This document shows, in pieces, positions 7,750-15,279 of a DNA stretch of 17,621 bases. Source of the DNA: Psychrobacter sp. UBA3483 (GTDB taxonomy: Bacteria > Pseudomonadota > Gammaproteobacteria > Pseudomonadales > Moraxellaceae). Where the stretch lies: positions 98,558 through 116,178 of the forward strand of contig NZ_DFQS01000057.1 in NCBI RefSeq assembly GCF_002377905.1, read 5' to 3'. The position numbers and the translations under genes are program-made. A model generated the notes under the pieces. It made no database searches. It saw nothing but the letters and a program-made list of their open reading frames with translations, and was not told the origin of the DNA. Each line of letters begins with the position of its first letter. Position 1 is the stretch's first letter.

Positions 7750-8511
7750 ATGGCAGAACTCCTAAACTGGTTATTCGGGCAATACGCCGACTACCCCACT
7801 CTATTTATCGCCTTAGAATTAATTGCGGTTCTATTTGGGGTCAGCAGTGTCTTACTTGCCAGCAAAACCAATATTTTGGTTTTTCCTATTGGGCTGGTTA
7901 GCACCGCCATTTTTGTTTATCTGCTGTGGAAGTGGCAATTGTTCGGCGATATGTTTATCAACGCCTACTACAGTATCATGAGTATTTATGGATGGATAAA
8001 TTGGACGCAAAATAAGCACAATACCGCAATCAAAAAGCATCAAGATCATATAAATCCAACCAGCCAGCAGCAAGAGAAGCAGGTGCAAAATACAGACGCT
8101 CAACCTGCCATTGATGTTGAACATTTGAACAAAAAAGACGTGCCCATACTCATCGCCCTAGCAGCGACAACCACTGCTTTTGTCGCTTTGGTCTATTATT
8201 TTAGACCCGTTATTAATAATAACTTTAGCTTTGATGGCGCGGTATTGGGCTTGCACTTATTTACTTGGGTCGATTACACCGACATGCTGACCACCGCGCT
8301 GTTTTTAATGGCAATGTGGCTGATGGCACGGCGCAAAATTGAGCATTGGCTACTATGGATTATCGCCGATGCGATTTCCGTGCCGCTATACTTTTATAAA
8401 GGTCTAACCTTTACCGCGCTACAGTACGTAGTCTTCACTCTCATCGCAATCTGGGCATATTATGAATGGCAACGACGCTACCGCGTACAATCTCACGCAG
8501 CATACGCCTAA
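7750..8511 (+). CDS. pnuC: Nicotinamide riboside transporter PnuC
   Basis: PnuC proteins move nicotinamide riboside across the inner membrane by facilitated diffusion, and the substrate is trapped when a kinase phosphorylates it. The 253 residues give about seven hydrophobic segments. Family features include the aromatic stretch GWINW after the third helix and the C-terminal block with WVDYTD, WIIADAISVPLYFYKG and YYEW. A hydrophilic insert at about residues 86-131, rich in Gln, Asn, Lys and His, separates the two halves; it is longer than the loop I expect in the family. The start at 7750 has only a weak GGAA upstream. The gene overlaps the downstream NadR-like kinase by 50 bases, which strongly supports the transport-then-phosphorylate role. 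Confidence 0.93.
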   Translation: MAELLNWLFGQYADYPTLFIALELIAVLFGVSSVLLASKTNILVFPIGLVSTAIFVYLLWKWQLFGDMFINAYYSIMSIYGWINWTQNKHNTAIKKHQDHINPTSQQQEKQVQNTDAQPAIDVEHLNKKDVPILIALAATTTAFVALVYYFRPVINNNFSFDGAVLGLHLFTWVDYTDMLTTALFLMAMWLMARRKIEHWLLWIIADAISVPLYFYKGLTFTALQYVVFTLIAIWAYYEWQRRYRVQSHAAYA

Positions 8512-9058
8512 ATCGGTCTTTAATGTCGCGATATTGGGGGCAGAAAGCACCGGTAAAACCACATTATGCCGCGATTTGGCTGCGCATTTTGGCAGTCCGT
8601 GGGTGCCAGAATATATGCGCACTTATCTGCAAGCAAAATGGGATAGTGAGCATCTGACTTGTACGTGGGATGATTTACTGCCTATCGCGCAAGGTCAAAT
8701 TGACTTAGAAAACAAACTTGCCAAACAAGCCGCGCAACTGCCTGATAACAACCGTTACTTATTTTGTGATACCAGTTTATTTGAGCTGATGGTGTATGCC
8801 AACTGGTATTATGGCGATTGCCCTGAGGCGCTTAGCCAAGCGGCATTGGCACATCATTATGATTTAACACTCTTGACTGACGTTGATATCCCGTGGGTTG
8901 CCGATGACTTACGTGATAGCCCGCATCAGCGTGAAGACATCAGCGCTTACTTTGCCAGTCAGTTAACCTTGCACAATAAGGCTTTTCAACGCATCGGTGG
9001 CGAGAGAGTGCAACGGGTGCAGCAAGTGGCTAAAGGGCTAAAAACAATAGAAAAATAA
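8462..9058 (+). CDS. NadR-like ribosylnicotinamide kinase (single domain)
   Basis: It probably phosphorylates nicotinamide riboside to NMN, trapping what PnuC imports. A Walker A motif GAESTGKT is at residues 26-33, directly after a hydrophobic strand (FNVAILG). It is followed by WVPEYMRTYL and LFCDTSLFE, with the acidic and arginine-rich lid region near WVADDLRDSP. These match the C-terminal kinase domain of NadR. The HTH and NMN adenylyltransferase domains of E. coli NadR are absent, so another enzyme must convert NMN to NAD. The ATG at 8462 lies inside pnuC and gives a 50-base overlap; no later ATG, GTG or TTG precedes the P-loop strand, so this start is forced. No good ribosome binding site is seen, which suggests coupling to pnuC translation. 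The family is secure; exact substrate is inferred from context. Confidence 0.88.
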   Translation: MNGNDATAYNLTQHTPKSVFNVAILGAESTGKTTLCRDLAAHFGSPWVPEYMRTYLQAKWDSEHLTCTWDDLLPIAQGQIDLENKLAKQAAQLPDNNRYLFCDTSLFELMVYANWYYGDCPEALSQAALAHHYDLTLLTDVDIPWVADDLRDSPHQREDISAYFASQLTLHNKAFQRIGGERVQRVQQVAKGLKTIEK

Positions 9059-9102
9059 CCCCAAATCTTAGGCAAAACCTATCGTGCCTGTAGGAATTAT
9101 TT

Positions 9103-10029
9103 TTGAAAGCTGCCCTATTTACGATGATCGCTTTGATCGCCTTTGCCGCCAATTCATTACTTTGCAGAATGGCACTGACAGACGGCGCGATTGATGCTTG
9201 GAATTTTACCGCTATCCGCTTGCTCAGCGCTGCCGCTTGCCTTGGTCTTATTATGCTACTGCAGGCGTATTTTTTAAGAAGAAACCGTGTAGGAAGAAAC
9301 CGTTTAAGAAGAAATGGTCCAAAACAGACTGGCAGTATTGATAAGCCTGTTTTAAAAGATAAAGGCGACTGGTTTAGTAGTCTTTGCTTAGTCATATATG
9401 CACTATGTTTTTCAGTGGCTTACCAAGCACTTGATACAGGGACTGGCGCGCTTATTTTATTTGTCGCCGTGCAGCTTACGATGATTGGTTGGGGCATTTA
9501 TCATAAAGAACCATTAACCCGCGTACAGTGGACAGCACTTTTAGTAGCATTGATAGGTTTTGTGTACTTGATGCTGCCATCAGCTAGCACGCCTTCCTTT
9601 TCGGCGGCGTTTATAATGGCAATAAGCGGTAGCGCTTGGGGTATCTATAGCATACGTGGCAAAAACTGCGTCTCACCGCTCAGAACGACTGGCTTTAATT
9701 TTTTAAGAAGCCTAGTGGCTTTGCCGATACTGGCATTATTAGGTATGAGTTACTTGAACGATATCAGCATGACAGGTGTCATATTGTCAGTCGCGTCAGG
9801 TGCTATCGCTTCTGGCATCGGTTACAGTGTCTGGTATATGGCGATGCCGCTCTTAAAAACCATCCAATCCGCGGTAGTGCAACTTTGTGTGCCGGTATTG
9901 GCGGCGTTACTTGGTGTGATATTTTTGTCAGAAAGATTGACCTTGGATTTTATTATCGCAAGCGCAGTGATATTAAGTGCGGTGTTGGTTTTTATTTTAA
10001 ATAAAGGGCGAGCAAAACCATACCATTAA
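9103..10029 (+). CDS. EamA-family (DMT superfamily) transporter
   Basis: This is an inner-membrane permease of the drug/metabolite transporter superfamily; substrate unknown. About ten hydrophobic segments in two EamA repeats are visible: residues 1-165 and 166-305, the second with SGSAWGIYSIRGK and the C-terminal helix pair PVLAALLGVIFLSERLTLDF. The E-R near residue 281 is typical at the end of each EamA half. The start is TTG at 9103 with AGGA seven bases upstream; the next ATG at 9124 would cut into the first helix and lacks this site. A strongly basic insert (residues 59-73) with 5-residue repeats sits in a loop after the second helix. The gene begins 44 bases after the NadR-like kinase and may share its transcript, but a link to NAD metabolism is not shown. 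Confidence 0.9.
   Translation: MKAALFTMIALIAFAANSLLCRMALTDGAIDAWNFTAIRLLSAAACLGLIMLLQAYFLRRNRVGRNRLRRNGPKQTGSIDKPVLKDKGDWFSSLCLVIYALCFSVAYQALDTGTGALILFVAVQLTMIGWGIYHKEPLTRVQWTALLVALIGFVYLMLPSASTPSFSAAFIMAISGSAWGIYSIRGKNCVSPLRTTGFNFLRSLVALPILALLGMSYLNDISMTGVILSVASGAIASGIGYSVWYMAMPLLKTIQSAVVQLCVPVLAALLGVIFLSERLTLDFIIASAVILSAVLVFILNKGRAKPYH
9278..9322 (+). repeat. 15-bp tandem repeat in the transporter gene
   Basis: Three 15-base units begin GAAGAAACCGT, GAAGAAACCGT and GAAGAAATGGT. They encode the basic pattern RRNRV-GRNRL-RRNGP in a predicted hydrophilic loop of the EamA protein. The array keeps the reading frame, as expected for an expansion tolerated in a loop. Confidence 0.75.
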
Positions 10030-10110
10030 CATCAGGCGCATAATGTGCAAGGAAATATGCCAAGCTTTGCTGACCATAGCGTGCAGTGATAAAACGGCTA
10101 GCTGATGTTA
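10027..10110. repeat. Possible structured element between the transporter gene and mliC
   Basis: TAACATCAG at 10027-10035 and CTGATGTTA at 10102-10110 are perfect 9-bp inverted repeats enclosing 66 bases. A small inner hairpin is possible at 10036-10048 (GCGCA, loop TAA, TGTGC, one G-U pair). The first arm includes the transporter stop codon. Together they could form a branched RNA fold, but no known RNA family is recognised. Confidence 0.3.
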
Positions 10111-10154
10111 CTTGCCCAAATACGAACCACAACACGAAATTACATTTTTTATTG

Positions 10155-10160
10155 TATGAT
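10155..10160 (+). promoter_or_regulatory. Possible -10 box of mliC
   Basis: TATGAT lies 50 bases upstream of the mliC start codon in an AT-rich stretch. I see no convincing -35 hexamer 16-18 bases before it, so this assignment is weak. Confidence 0.3.
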
Positions 10161-10209
10161 ACGTCCTTAGCGTAACCGATAAAATTCACATTAAATTTTG
10201 AGGACTATT

Positions 10210-10581
10210 ATGAAAAAATTATTCGCTGTTGCCCCTTTTGCTGTACTTTTAGCTGCTTGTGCCACCAGTGCGCCAACCACCACAACGCCACCTGCCAACA
10301 ATCAGCAAGTAGCCCAGTCATTCACCTGTGAAGACAACGGTCAAATCACGGCTGCCTATACTGCAAACGGTCAAGCCGCCAACCTAAACGTTACTTTGCC
10401 AAAAGTTGGCTTAAACAACGCTAAAGTTAGCATGAAACAAGCAGTATCAGGTTCTGGCGCTCGTTATGTCAACGATGTGAATCCACAAACCACTTATGAT
10501 TGGCACACCAAAGCCGATTACGGCATCATGACCATCAAAACAGACAAGGGTCAAGAATACCAAGTTAACTGCCAACTATAA
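10210..10581 (+). CDS. mliC: MliC-family lipoprotein, C-type lysozyme inhibitor
   Basis: MliC proteins are anchored in the outer membrane and protect peptidoglycan by inserting a loop into the active site of C-type lysozyme. The 123-residue precursor has a lipoprotein signal with lipobox LAAC; Cys17 would be lipidated. A Thr/Pro-rich tether (residues 18-33) follows. The globular part has the family signature SGSGARY at 80-86, Trp98 and Lys101 (YDWHTKAD), and the closing NCQL. Cys40 and Cys121 are placed to form the family's disulfide. I use the ATG at 10210 because GAGGA stands five bases before it and the signal peptide starts MKKLF; a longer in-frame reading from a TTG at 10198 would begin upstream of that site and is unlikely. 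A strong terminator follows. It is probably monocistronic. Confidence 0.88.
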   Translation: MKKLFAVAPFAVLLAACATSAPTTTTPPANNQQVAQSFTCEDNGQITAAYTANGQAANLNVTLPKVGLNNAKVSMKQAVSGSGARYVNDVNPQTTYDWHTKADYGIMTIKTDKGQEYQVNCQL

Positions 10582-10658
10582 TAACCATAAATAACAACTG
10601 GTAGTTAATTAATAATTGCTTAAGTAACATCTGTATTTTTACTAAAATCCATTGAAAG

Positions 10659-10691
10659 AAAAGAGCCAGTAGTTTACCTACTGGCTCTTTT
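10659..10691. terminator. Bidirectional terminator between mliC and the catalase-like gene
   Basis: A perfect 14-bp stem (10659-10672 with 10678-10691) encloses TTTAC. A T-run reaches 10693 on the plus strand, and the A-rich left arm gives a T-run on the minus strand. It lies 77 bases after mliC and 60 bases past the catalase-like gene, so it can end both convergent transcripts. Confidence 0.9.
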
Positions 10692-10753
10692 TTGTGCCTT
10701 CGTTTTTTACTTAGATTTTTGCTTTATAAACCAATCTAGGGATTTAGAAGTAA

Positions 10754-11902
10754 TTAAAAGAATGACTTATCAAACGTTTCTTTTAGGCTTTTAGGTTCGC
10801 GGCGTTTAACGCCGTTTAGTTTATGACGAGTTTCTGAAGCTATTTGATAAGCCTTTAGACGCGACTGTTGCAAATTGCCAATCGGACGGTTTTCCTCTAA
10901 GCAGCGAAACGGCGTAAAAGATAAGTTTTCCATAATCTCAAAATGACCATCATCAGGTACATCTTGGCAAGGAATCGTCAACGTTGCTACCGTCACAAAT
11001 GGCGCCTCTGACTCTTTCCATTCGGTGGTTATCTCTTCAATCGGCTGCTTTTTAAGACTGCGACACAGCTGAATCTGGACATCAAACTGATAATCATGCT
11101 CGCGTATTTCATCGATAATCAGCGGACGAACCGCTTCCTCGCGTGCATTTACATCAAGCTCACGACGGGTAACCTTTTTAGCCGCTGCTTTGGTTGGTGT
11201 GACTCTTATCTTCGCCATATAGTCGCCATGACGCACCACGCCTTGTGAATGAAAATCATAGAGCAAGGTATTTTTTGGCTCAATGGTTGTAAATCCACCC
11301 ACTGCTTTAAAGGTTTTAAAAGATTCTTTAGTCGGTAATCTTGAGCCGTAGTTAGTCAACCAATTAAAAGCCAATTGCGCCTTACCTCTTGCGCCTTTCT
11401 CAGCGTATTTTGGCAGCTCTAAGAACAGCTTAGAGATGTAGGCATAATCTTCGATTCGATTACAGAAAAACACTGGATGATTGATTAAATTAAAATCAAA
11501 ATTAGGGCTATCTTCTTCTCCTGGCGCGAGTTTTTCACCTTCTACATCAAAAACCTTAATCGCCAAACCTTGCGCTAAGCCAAGCTTACGATCAGGCGAA
11601 ACGCGTGAGGCACCGTTAGAGAAACGAATGACGGCATCATGAATGCCTGCTTTGGCATAAAGACCTTGCGCGTATTCAGCAGGCAAATTATTTAATATCT
11701 CAAACTTGGCTTTAAGCGCGCAGTAGCCTTTGGCATGGGCATCGCGCGTATGATAATCGACGTTACTGGCTTTATCACTTCGAGCGATATAGTTTTTAAT
11801 ATCGTCGGTAATGGTGCGGATATTACGCTCGTCTTCTGCGCTCAGCTCAATATATTTTGCCTCATAAGGTACATATTTAGGTTTGAATAATTTTTTTAAC
11901 AT
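10754..11902 (-). CDS. Catalase-like heme protein (y4iL/SrpA-type clade)
   Basis: This protein has the core of the heme catalase fold but only 382 residues, shorter than classical catalases (about 480 or more). The distal histidine is probably His56 (DAHAKGY). It is followed by VIRFSNGAS at 91-99, matching the catalase RFS motif, and by NHPVFF at 141-146, which holds the distal asparagine. On the proximal side RLKAY (348-352) matches the Arg-x-x-x-Tyr heme ligand motif, with Tyr352 as ligand. No signal peptide is seen, so it should be cytoplasmic. AAGGA stands eight bases before the ATG at 11902. It is the last gene of a probable operon, 59 bases after the DyP peroxidase. Small catalase-like proteins can be peroxidases or fatty-acid hydroperoxide enzymes, so I do not assign H2O2 dismutation. 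Confidence 0.88.
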   Translation of the reverse strand: MLKKLFKPKYVPYEAKYIELSAEDERNIRTITDDIKNYIARSDKASNVDYHTRDAHAKGYCALKAKFEILNNLPAEYAQGLYAKAGIHDAVIRFSNGASRVSPDRKLGLAQGLAIKVFDVEGEKLAPGEEDSPNFDFNLINHPVFFCNRIEDYAYISKLFLELPKYAEKGARGKAQLAFNWLTNYGSRLPTKESFKTFKAVGGFTTIEPKNTLLYDFHSQGVVRHGDYMAKIRVTPTKAAAKKVTRRELDVNAREEAVRPLIIDEIREHDYQFDVQIQLCRSLKKQPIEEITTEWKESEAPFVTVATLTIPCQDVPDDGHFEIMENLSFTPFRCLEENRPIGNLQQSRLKAYQIASETRHKLNGVKRREPKSLKETFDKSFF

Positions 11903-11961
11903 TTTTTTAATCCTTTTTTATCAGTAGTTGTTCTTGTAAATAAAACGATATTTTTAAGCTT

Positions 11962-13536
11962 TTAAGACAATTCACTCATCCATTTTAGCGCCGATAAACT
12001 TGGGATAAATAAATACTCACCGCCGTATAAGGTATTGAAAGTTTCGATGCCGTGATAACGCTGACGAATAGGGTCAGCGGGTACGGTAAAGGTATCGGCA
12101 GCATCATCTGTATCGCCGTGATGCAATCCAAGCATCGGATCTTTCTCTTCTCCCAATCTCATAAAATTACCATCATTAATCCATTGCGATTGTAAAAACT
12201 CAACAGTCTCCATAGCATGAGCATTGATACCAATAAAGAATAGCCCACGCTCTTTACCATCGTCCTCAGTCACATCGGGCGGCAATACCTCGCCAAAACC
12301 AACGCTGCGCCTAACGATACGGTGAATACGCACGTCTGATAAAATAAAGTCTTTGCTGTCTCTTGGATTCATACGACGTACATGGGCACCAAATGGACAT
12401 TTTTTGCCATAAGGGTCGTCTTTATAGCCAAAGTTATTGTTGCGGTTGGGGTCATTGCCCAGTTCTTTATCATCGTGCTCCGAAGATAAGACTAAAGGCG
12501 CACCTGAGCGCCAACGTCCCCACATTTTTGCGCCCAGCAACTCCGCTTCTTCGTCATTCTGCGTATTTTCTTTTAGAAATTTATTAAAGGCGGCGACATG
12601 ACTGTTATAGGCACGCAATACCATAAACGAGCCATTTTTGCCCAAGACTTCTGGCTGCGGCATTGGTGCTATCGTGCCCGCCTCGCCTTCATAACCTAAT
12701 ACAAACTCCCCTGCTGCAATGGCATCATCTGTATTACTGGACGGTGTCTGAATACCGCTGCCTTTAATCTCTGGGTTGCTGATGCCATCACGATAACCGA
12801 AGACGTTTTTAACGTTATTGTCTGAACCGAAAGCATGCTCCATGAGAATTTCAATATCGCCTTTTGCTGGATTATTCTCATCGACATATGACTTGATATT
12901 GTCTTGCAGCTCCTTCAGCTTTATTTGCCACTTTTCTTTGCTATCAGCAATAATCGCCGCGCAAACATGGATATCGCCCTGTTCACCAAAAGGAGCAACC
13001 CAATTTTCTGGTGCATTGACGCCAGCATCACGTAATTTATCAGCGCGTCCTGCCATACCTGCTTTAAAGGACTCTGGAAAACTATCTAATGACGACTGTG
13101 GCACGCCTAGCGCCTCCAAGCCCTGGTAAGTCATGACAATAGATAGCGTCGCCTGCATATCTTTATGCCACTCTTTACTGCCAGTCACGTCTGGCAAAAC
13201 GGTTTTGAGTAGTTGCCGCCCGACTTGTGCATTGTTAATCTTTAGGGCGACGACCGTGCCGAAATAAGGCGTCGGTCGATCGCGTAAAATAATGGATTGA
13301 ATATCCTCTAATTGCATAGTGACTTTGTTTGGATTAAAGACGCCACGCGCTTTATGGGCTAGTGTCTCGATACCATCGCCGACTTCTTTTTTAATATCTG
13401 CTAACCAAGATTCAAAATTGCTGTCTTCGATACGATTGCCGAACTCGTCTTTTAATTCATGCAGTTTGGTGGTTAAAGGATGATTGTCTTTTGAGGTACT
13501 ATCATTTTTATTATTATTTCCAGTATTTTTACTCAT
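11962..13536 (-). CDS. DyP-type heme peroxidase
   Basis: DyP peroxidases use peroxide and heme to oxidise dyes, phenolics or other donors. The family motif GYRDG lies at residues 247-251, giving the catalytic aspartate. The proximal heme ligand is His385 in CPFGAHVRRMNPRD. The distal arginine should be within HRIVRRSVGFGE, and the heme-pocket segment GLFFIGINAHAMETVEFLQ is intact. The 524-residue length suits the large cytoplasmic DyP classes. No Tat or Sec signal is present; the first 25 residues are Asn/Lys/Ser-rich and a helical extension of about 45 residues precedes the domain. I use the ATG at 13536, which has TAGG seven bases upstream. The in-frame ATG at 13557 has no ribosome binding site. 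The gene sits between a protein of unknown function and a catalase-like protein on the same strand. No encapsulin gene or C-terminal cargo tag is seen. Confidence 0.94.
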   Translation of the reverse strand: MSKNTGNNNKNDSTSKDNHPLTTKLHELKDEFGNRIEDSNFESWLADIKKEVGDGIETLAHKARGVFNPNKVTMQLEDIQSIILRDRPTPYFGTVVALKINNAQVGRQLLKTVLPDVTGSKEWHKDMQATLSIVMTYQGLEALGVPQSSLDSFPESFKAGMAGRADKLRDAGVNAPENWVAPFGEQGDIHVCAAIIADSKEKWQIKLKELQDNIKSYVDENNPAKGDIEILMEHAFGSDNNVKNVFGYRDGISNPEIKGSGIQTPSSNTDDAIAAGEFVLGYEGEAGTIAPMPQPEVLGKNGSFMVLRAYNSHVAAFNKFLKENTQNDEEAELLGAKMWGRWRSGAPLVLSSEHDDKELGNDPNRNNNFGYKDDPYGKKCPFGAHVRRMNPRDSKDFILSDVRIHRIVRRSVGFGEVLPPDVTEDDGKERGLFFIGINAHAMETVEFLQSQWINDGNFMRLGEEKDPMLGLHHGDTDDAADTFTVPADPIRQRYHGIETFNTLYGGEYLFIPSLSALKWMSELS

Positions 13537-13572
13537 TATTAAACCTATTTTTATCATTGTATGAGTTTACTT

Positions 13573-13628
13573 TGCCATTCTTTTATATCGTCCAGCCCAT
13601 TTAAAAATGGTGATATAAAAGAATGGCA
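13573..13628. repeat. Perfect 17-bp inverted repeat upstream of the DyP gene
   Basis: Bases 13573-13589 (TGCCATTCTTTTATATC) pair exactly with 13612-13628. Inside the 22-base spacer a second stem is possible (CCATTT at 13597-13602 with AAATGG at 13605-13610). It fills the middle of the 127-base gap between the 210-residue gene and the DyP gene. No U-run follows on the minus strand, so it does not look like a simple terminator. It may set the relative expression of the two genes by RNA processing or stability, act as an operator, or be a small palindromic repeat element. Confidence 0.8.
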
Positions 13629-13663
13629 TAAATTAGTAATATCTTACCGCTTCACTACCCACA

Positions 13664-14296
13664 TTAAGACTGTGCTTCATCCAACGCTTTATTAATGCCT
13701 TTGACGATGCGGTCTTGGCGGCGAATATCTTGGATTGTAAGGTGCGGGATACCCACATACCAACCGGCGGCAGTGATTTGATGATCTAGAATGAACTGTT
13801 TGACACTGGGATCTTTAATGCCGGGCCAACCTTCAACGCTGCCAAATAAGATATCCATTAGCTCAGGGATTTTGGTCGCAAAGTCGTCGATATAAGGGTC
13901 CCAATCGCCATCATAAGCGGTACAAAATAGCACTCTAGTATCGTCATCTAAAAATACAAAGCGCAAATCGTGCAACGTCCCAACCCGCGTGGCACCTTTT
14001 AGATTGCCGCCAGCGATTTTTAAAATTTCCTTTAGACGCTCTGCACCGCCTTCTTTTAGAGGTGCGATAACCGTTAACTCTGAAACCTTACCTGATTTAA
14101 GCCCTTTCTCACCGGCAGTGGTCGTTGAATGATCGTAGCCATCATCCCCCCCTTCTTTTATATTGGCCATCAGAAGATTGGCACGCAGCTTAAAAGCATC
14201 GATAGACTCAGTGATTTTGTCTTTTAGATCTTCAGAATTATCGATAACAGGTTTTTTCTTTTTTTTAGCATTATTGTTTTTAGAATCAGTACTCAT
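13664..14296 (-). CDS. Uncharacterised protein, first gene of the peroxidase cluster
   Basis: I do not assign a function to this 210-residue protein. It starts with an Asn/Lys-rich tail (NNNAKKKKKP), then a helix at about 20-50. The core reads as strand-helix-strand: SELTVIAPLKEGGAERLKEIL near 72-92, then LRFVFLDDDTRVLFCTAYDG and DWDPYIDDFATKIPELMDILF. That order resembles the ferredoxin-like unit of dimeric alpha/beta-barrel proteins, the wider fold group that includes DyP peroxidases and chlorite dismutases. This fold call is inference. No membrane segment, signal peptide or clear heme-ligand motif is visible. AAGG lies nine bases before the ATG at 14296. Its N-terminal tail resembles that of the DyP protein in composition. 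As first gene before DyP and the catalase-like gene, it is a candidate accessory or partner protein. Confidence 0.82.
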   Translation of the reverse strand: MSTDSKNNNAKKKKKPVIDNSEDLKDKITESIDAFKLRANLLMANIKEGGDDGYDHSTTTAGEKGLKSGKVSELTVIAPLKEGGAERLKEILKIAGGNLKGATRVGTLHDLRFVFLDDDTRVLFCTAYDGDWDPYIDDFATKIPELMDILFGSVEGWPGIKDPSVKQFILDHQITAAGWYVGIPHLTIQDIRRQDRIVKGINKALDEAQS

Positions 14297-14684
14297 AATG
14301 TTCGACCTTATAATTATGTTGTTATAATTTGGAAATGCCTTATAGAAAGATATCTTCTAAAAAGATACCTTGTACAAAATATATTTATAAAAATAAGTTG
14401 TCGATTCGCTATCAACTTATTGGTTTTTACTATAGCAGACATGATAAAAATCTCGAAGCGGAGCAAGTTATTCACACAAAATTAAACAGAGAGCAAACGT
14501 CACTATTATTTAATTTCGAACAAAATTCCAAATTTATATTGATTGTTCTAGGTCTAAATAAAAAATTGCTTGGATACATTACATATCCAAGCAATTGAAA
14601 GTCATGATATTTTTATATTTATTTATAGTTATTAGTGAGGTGATTAGCGCAGCCATCAAAGTTATTGCTAAATAAAAATGATAT
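14297..14684. other. AT-rich intergenic region between the 210-residue gene and ohr
   Basis: This 388-base stretch should carry the promoter of the peroxidase cluster near its left end (around 14310-14340, AT-rich, no clean box pair) and the ohr terminator at 14564-14596. A plus-strand frame at 14329-14598 is open but lacks a ribosome binding site, is dominated by Lys, Ile and Tyr codons and runs through the terminator, so I do not call it a gene. Confidence 0.6.
14564..14596 (-). terminator. Rho-independent terminator of ohr
   Basis: A perfect 13-bp stem (14564-14576 with 14584-14596) encloses CATTACA. On the minus strand it runs into TTTTTATTT, the expected U-run. It lies 89 bases past the ohr stop codon. 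Confidence 0.8.
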
Positions 14685-15098
14685 TTACACCACAGTCACG
14701 TGCAAACGCGCATCAACATTCCCGCGAGTAGCATTGGAGTATGGGCAGACTTGATGAGCAGCTTCAATAAGCGTTTGCGCTTGCGCTTCATCGATACCAG
14801 ACACCTCAACGTACAAATCAATATCTAAGTTATAGCTGCCATCGGCTTTCATACCAATACCAACTTGGGTTGAGGTTTTTGACGCAGTGATCGGCAGTTT
14901 CATTTGTTGGGCTGTCAGGTTTAAAGCGCTATCAAAACAAGCGGCGTAACCCATGGCAAAAAGCTGTTCTGGATTGACCCCTTCTTTATCTTGCTCTTGA
15001 AATGACACCAAATCAAAACCTAATGACCCATCGTCAAGACCGGTATGACCAGAACGACCGCCGGTTGCTGTGGCGCGAGTTTTATAAAATATTTTCAT
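14685..15098 (-). CDS. ohr: Organic hydroperoxide resistance protein, Ohr/OsmC family
   Basis: Ohr is a cytoplasmic thiol peroxidase that reduces organic and fatty-acid hydroperoxides. The 137 residues match the family. The catalytic pair is Cys54 (YAACFDSAL) and Cys118 (VCPYSNATRGN). Arg15 (TGGRSGH) and Glu44 (NPEQLF) would be the arginine and glutamate that hold the reactive cysteine. The motif VCPYSNATRGN marks the Ohr branch rather than OsmC. AAGGA lies seven bases before the ATG at 15098. The gene has its own terminator downstream, so it appears separate from the peroxidase operon on the same strand. It is divergent to an AraC-family regulator 181 bases away; the usual MarR-type OhrR is not in this window. 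Confidence 0.95.
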   Translation of the reverse strand: MKIFYKTRATATGGRSGHTGLDDGSLGFDLVSFQEQDKEGVNPEQLFAMGYAACFDSALNLTAQQMKLPITASKTSTQVGIGMKADGSYNLDIDLYVEVSGIDEAQAQTLIEAAHQVCPYSNATRGNVDARLHVTVV

Positions 15099-15130
15099 TC
15101 TCTATTCCTTATGTTTTATTTACACAAAAT

Positions 15131-15143
15131 TTGATTCAATCAA
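15131..15143. promoter_or_regulatory. Palindrome in the ohr/AraC intergenic region
   Basis: TTGATT-C-AATCAA is a perfect 6-bp dyad around one central base. It lies 33 bases before the ohr start codon. A weak minus-strand promoter (CTAACA at plus 15198-15203 and TATACT at 15174-15179, spacer 18) would put the dyad in the ohr leader. It is a candidate operator; AraC-type sites are usually direct repeats, so the binding protein is uncertain. Confidence 0.35.
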
Positions 15144-15279
15144 TCATGAGGCTACAGCAGTTTCACTAAGGCTAGTATAAAACTCAGTAAAATAATCTGT
15201 TAGAACATAGCTCCAAACCTCTTGCCCAATCCTACAAAACTCTATAGTATTGAGCAATTGCATAAAATAAGAAAACCTA

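Noticed and set aside
9992..10189. Minus-strand open frame of 65 codons overlapping the end of the transporter gene
   Set aside because: It overlaps the transporter gene and the region before mliC, shows no ribosome binding site, and the product has no recognisable feature.
11962..13536. DyP peroxidase as encapsulin cargo
   Set aside because: No encapsulin shell gene is nearby and the C-terminus does not look like a cargo-loading peptide extension.
14329..14598. Plus-strand open frame of 89 codons with a Lys/Tyr/Ile-rich product
   Set aside because: It has no ribosome binding site at either the TTG or the ATG, its composition follows the AT-rich background, and its 3' end is the hairpin terminator of ohr on the other strand.
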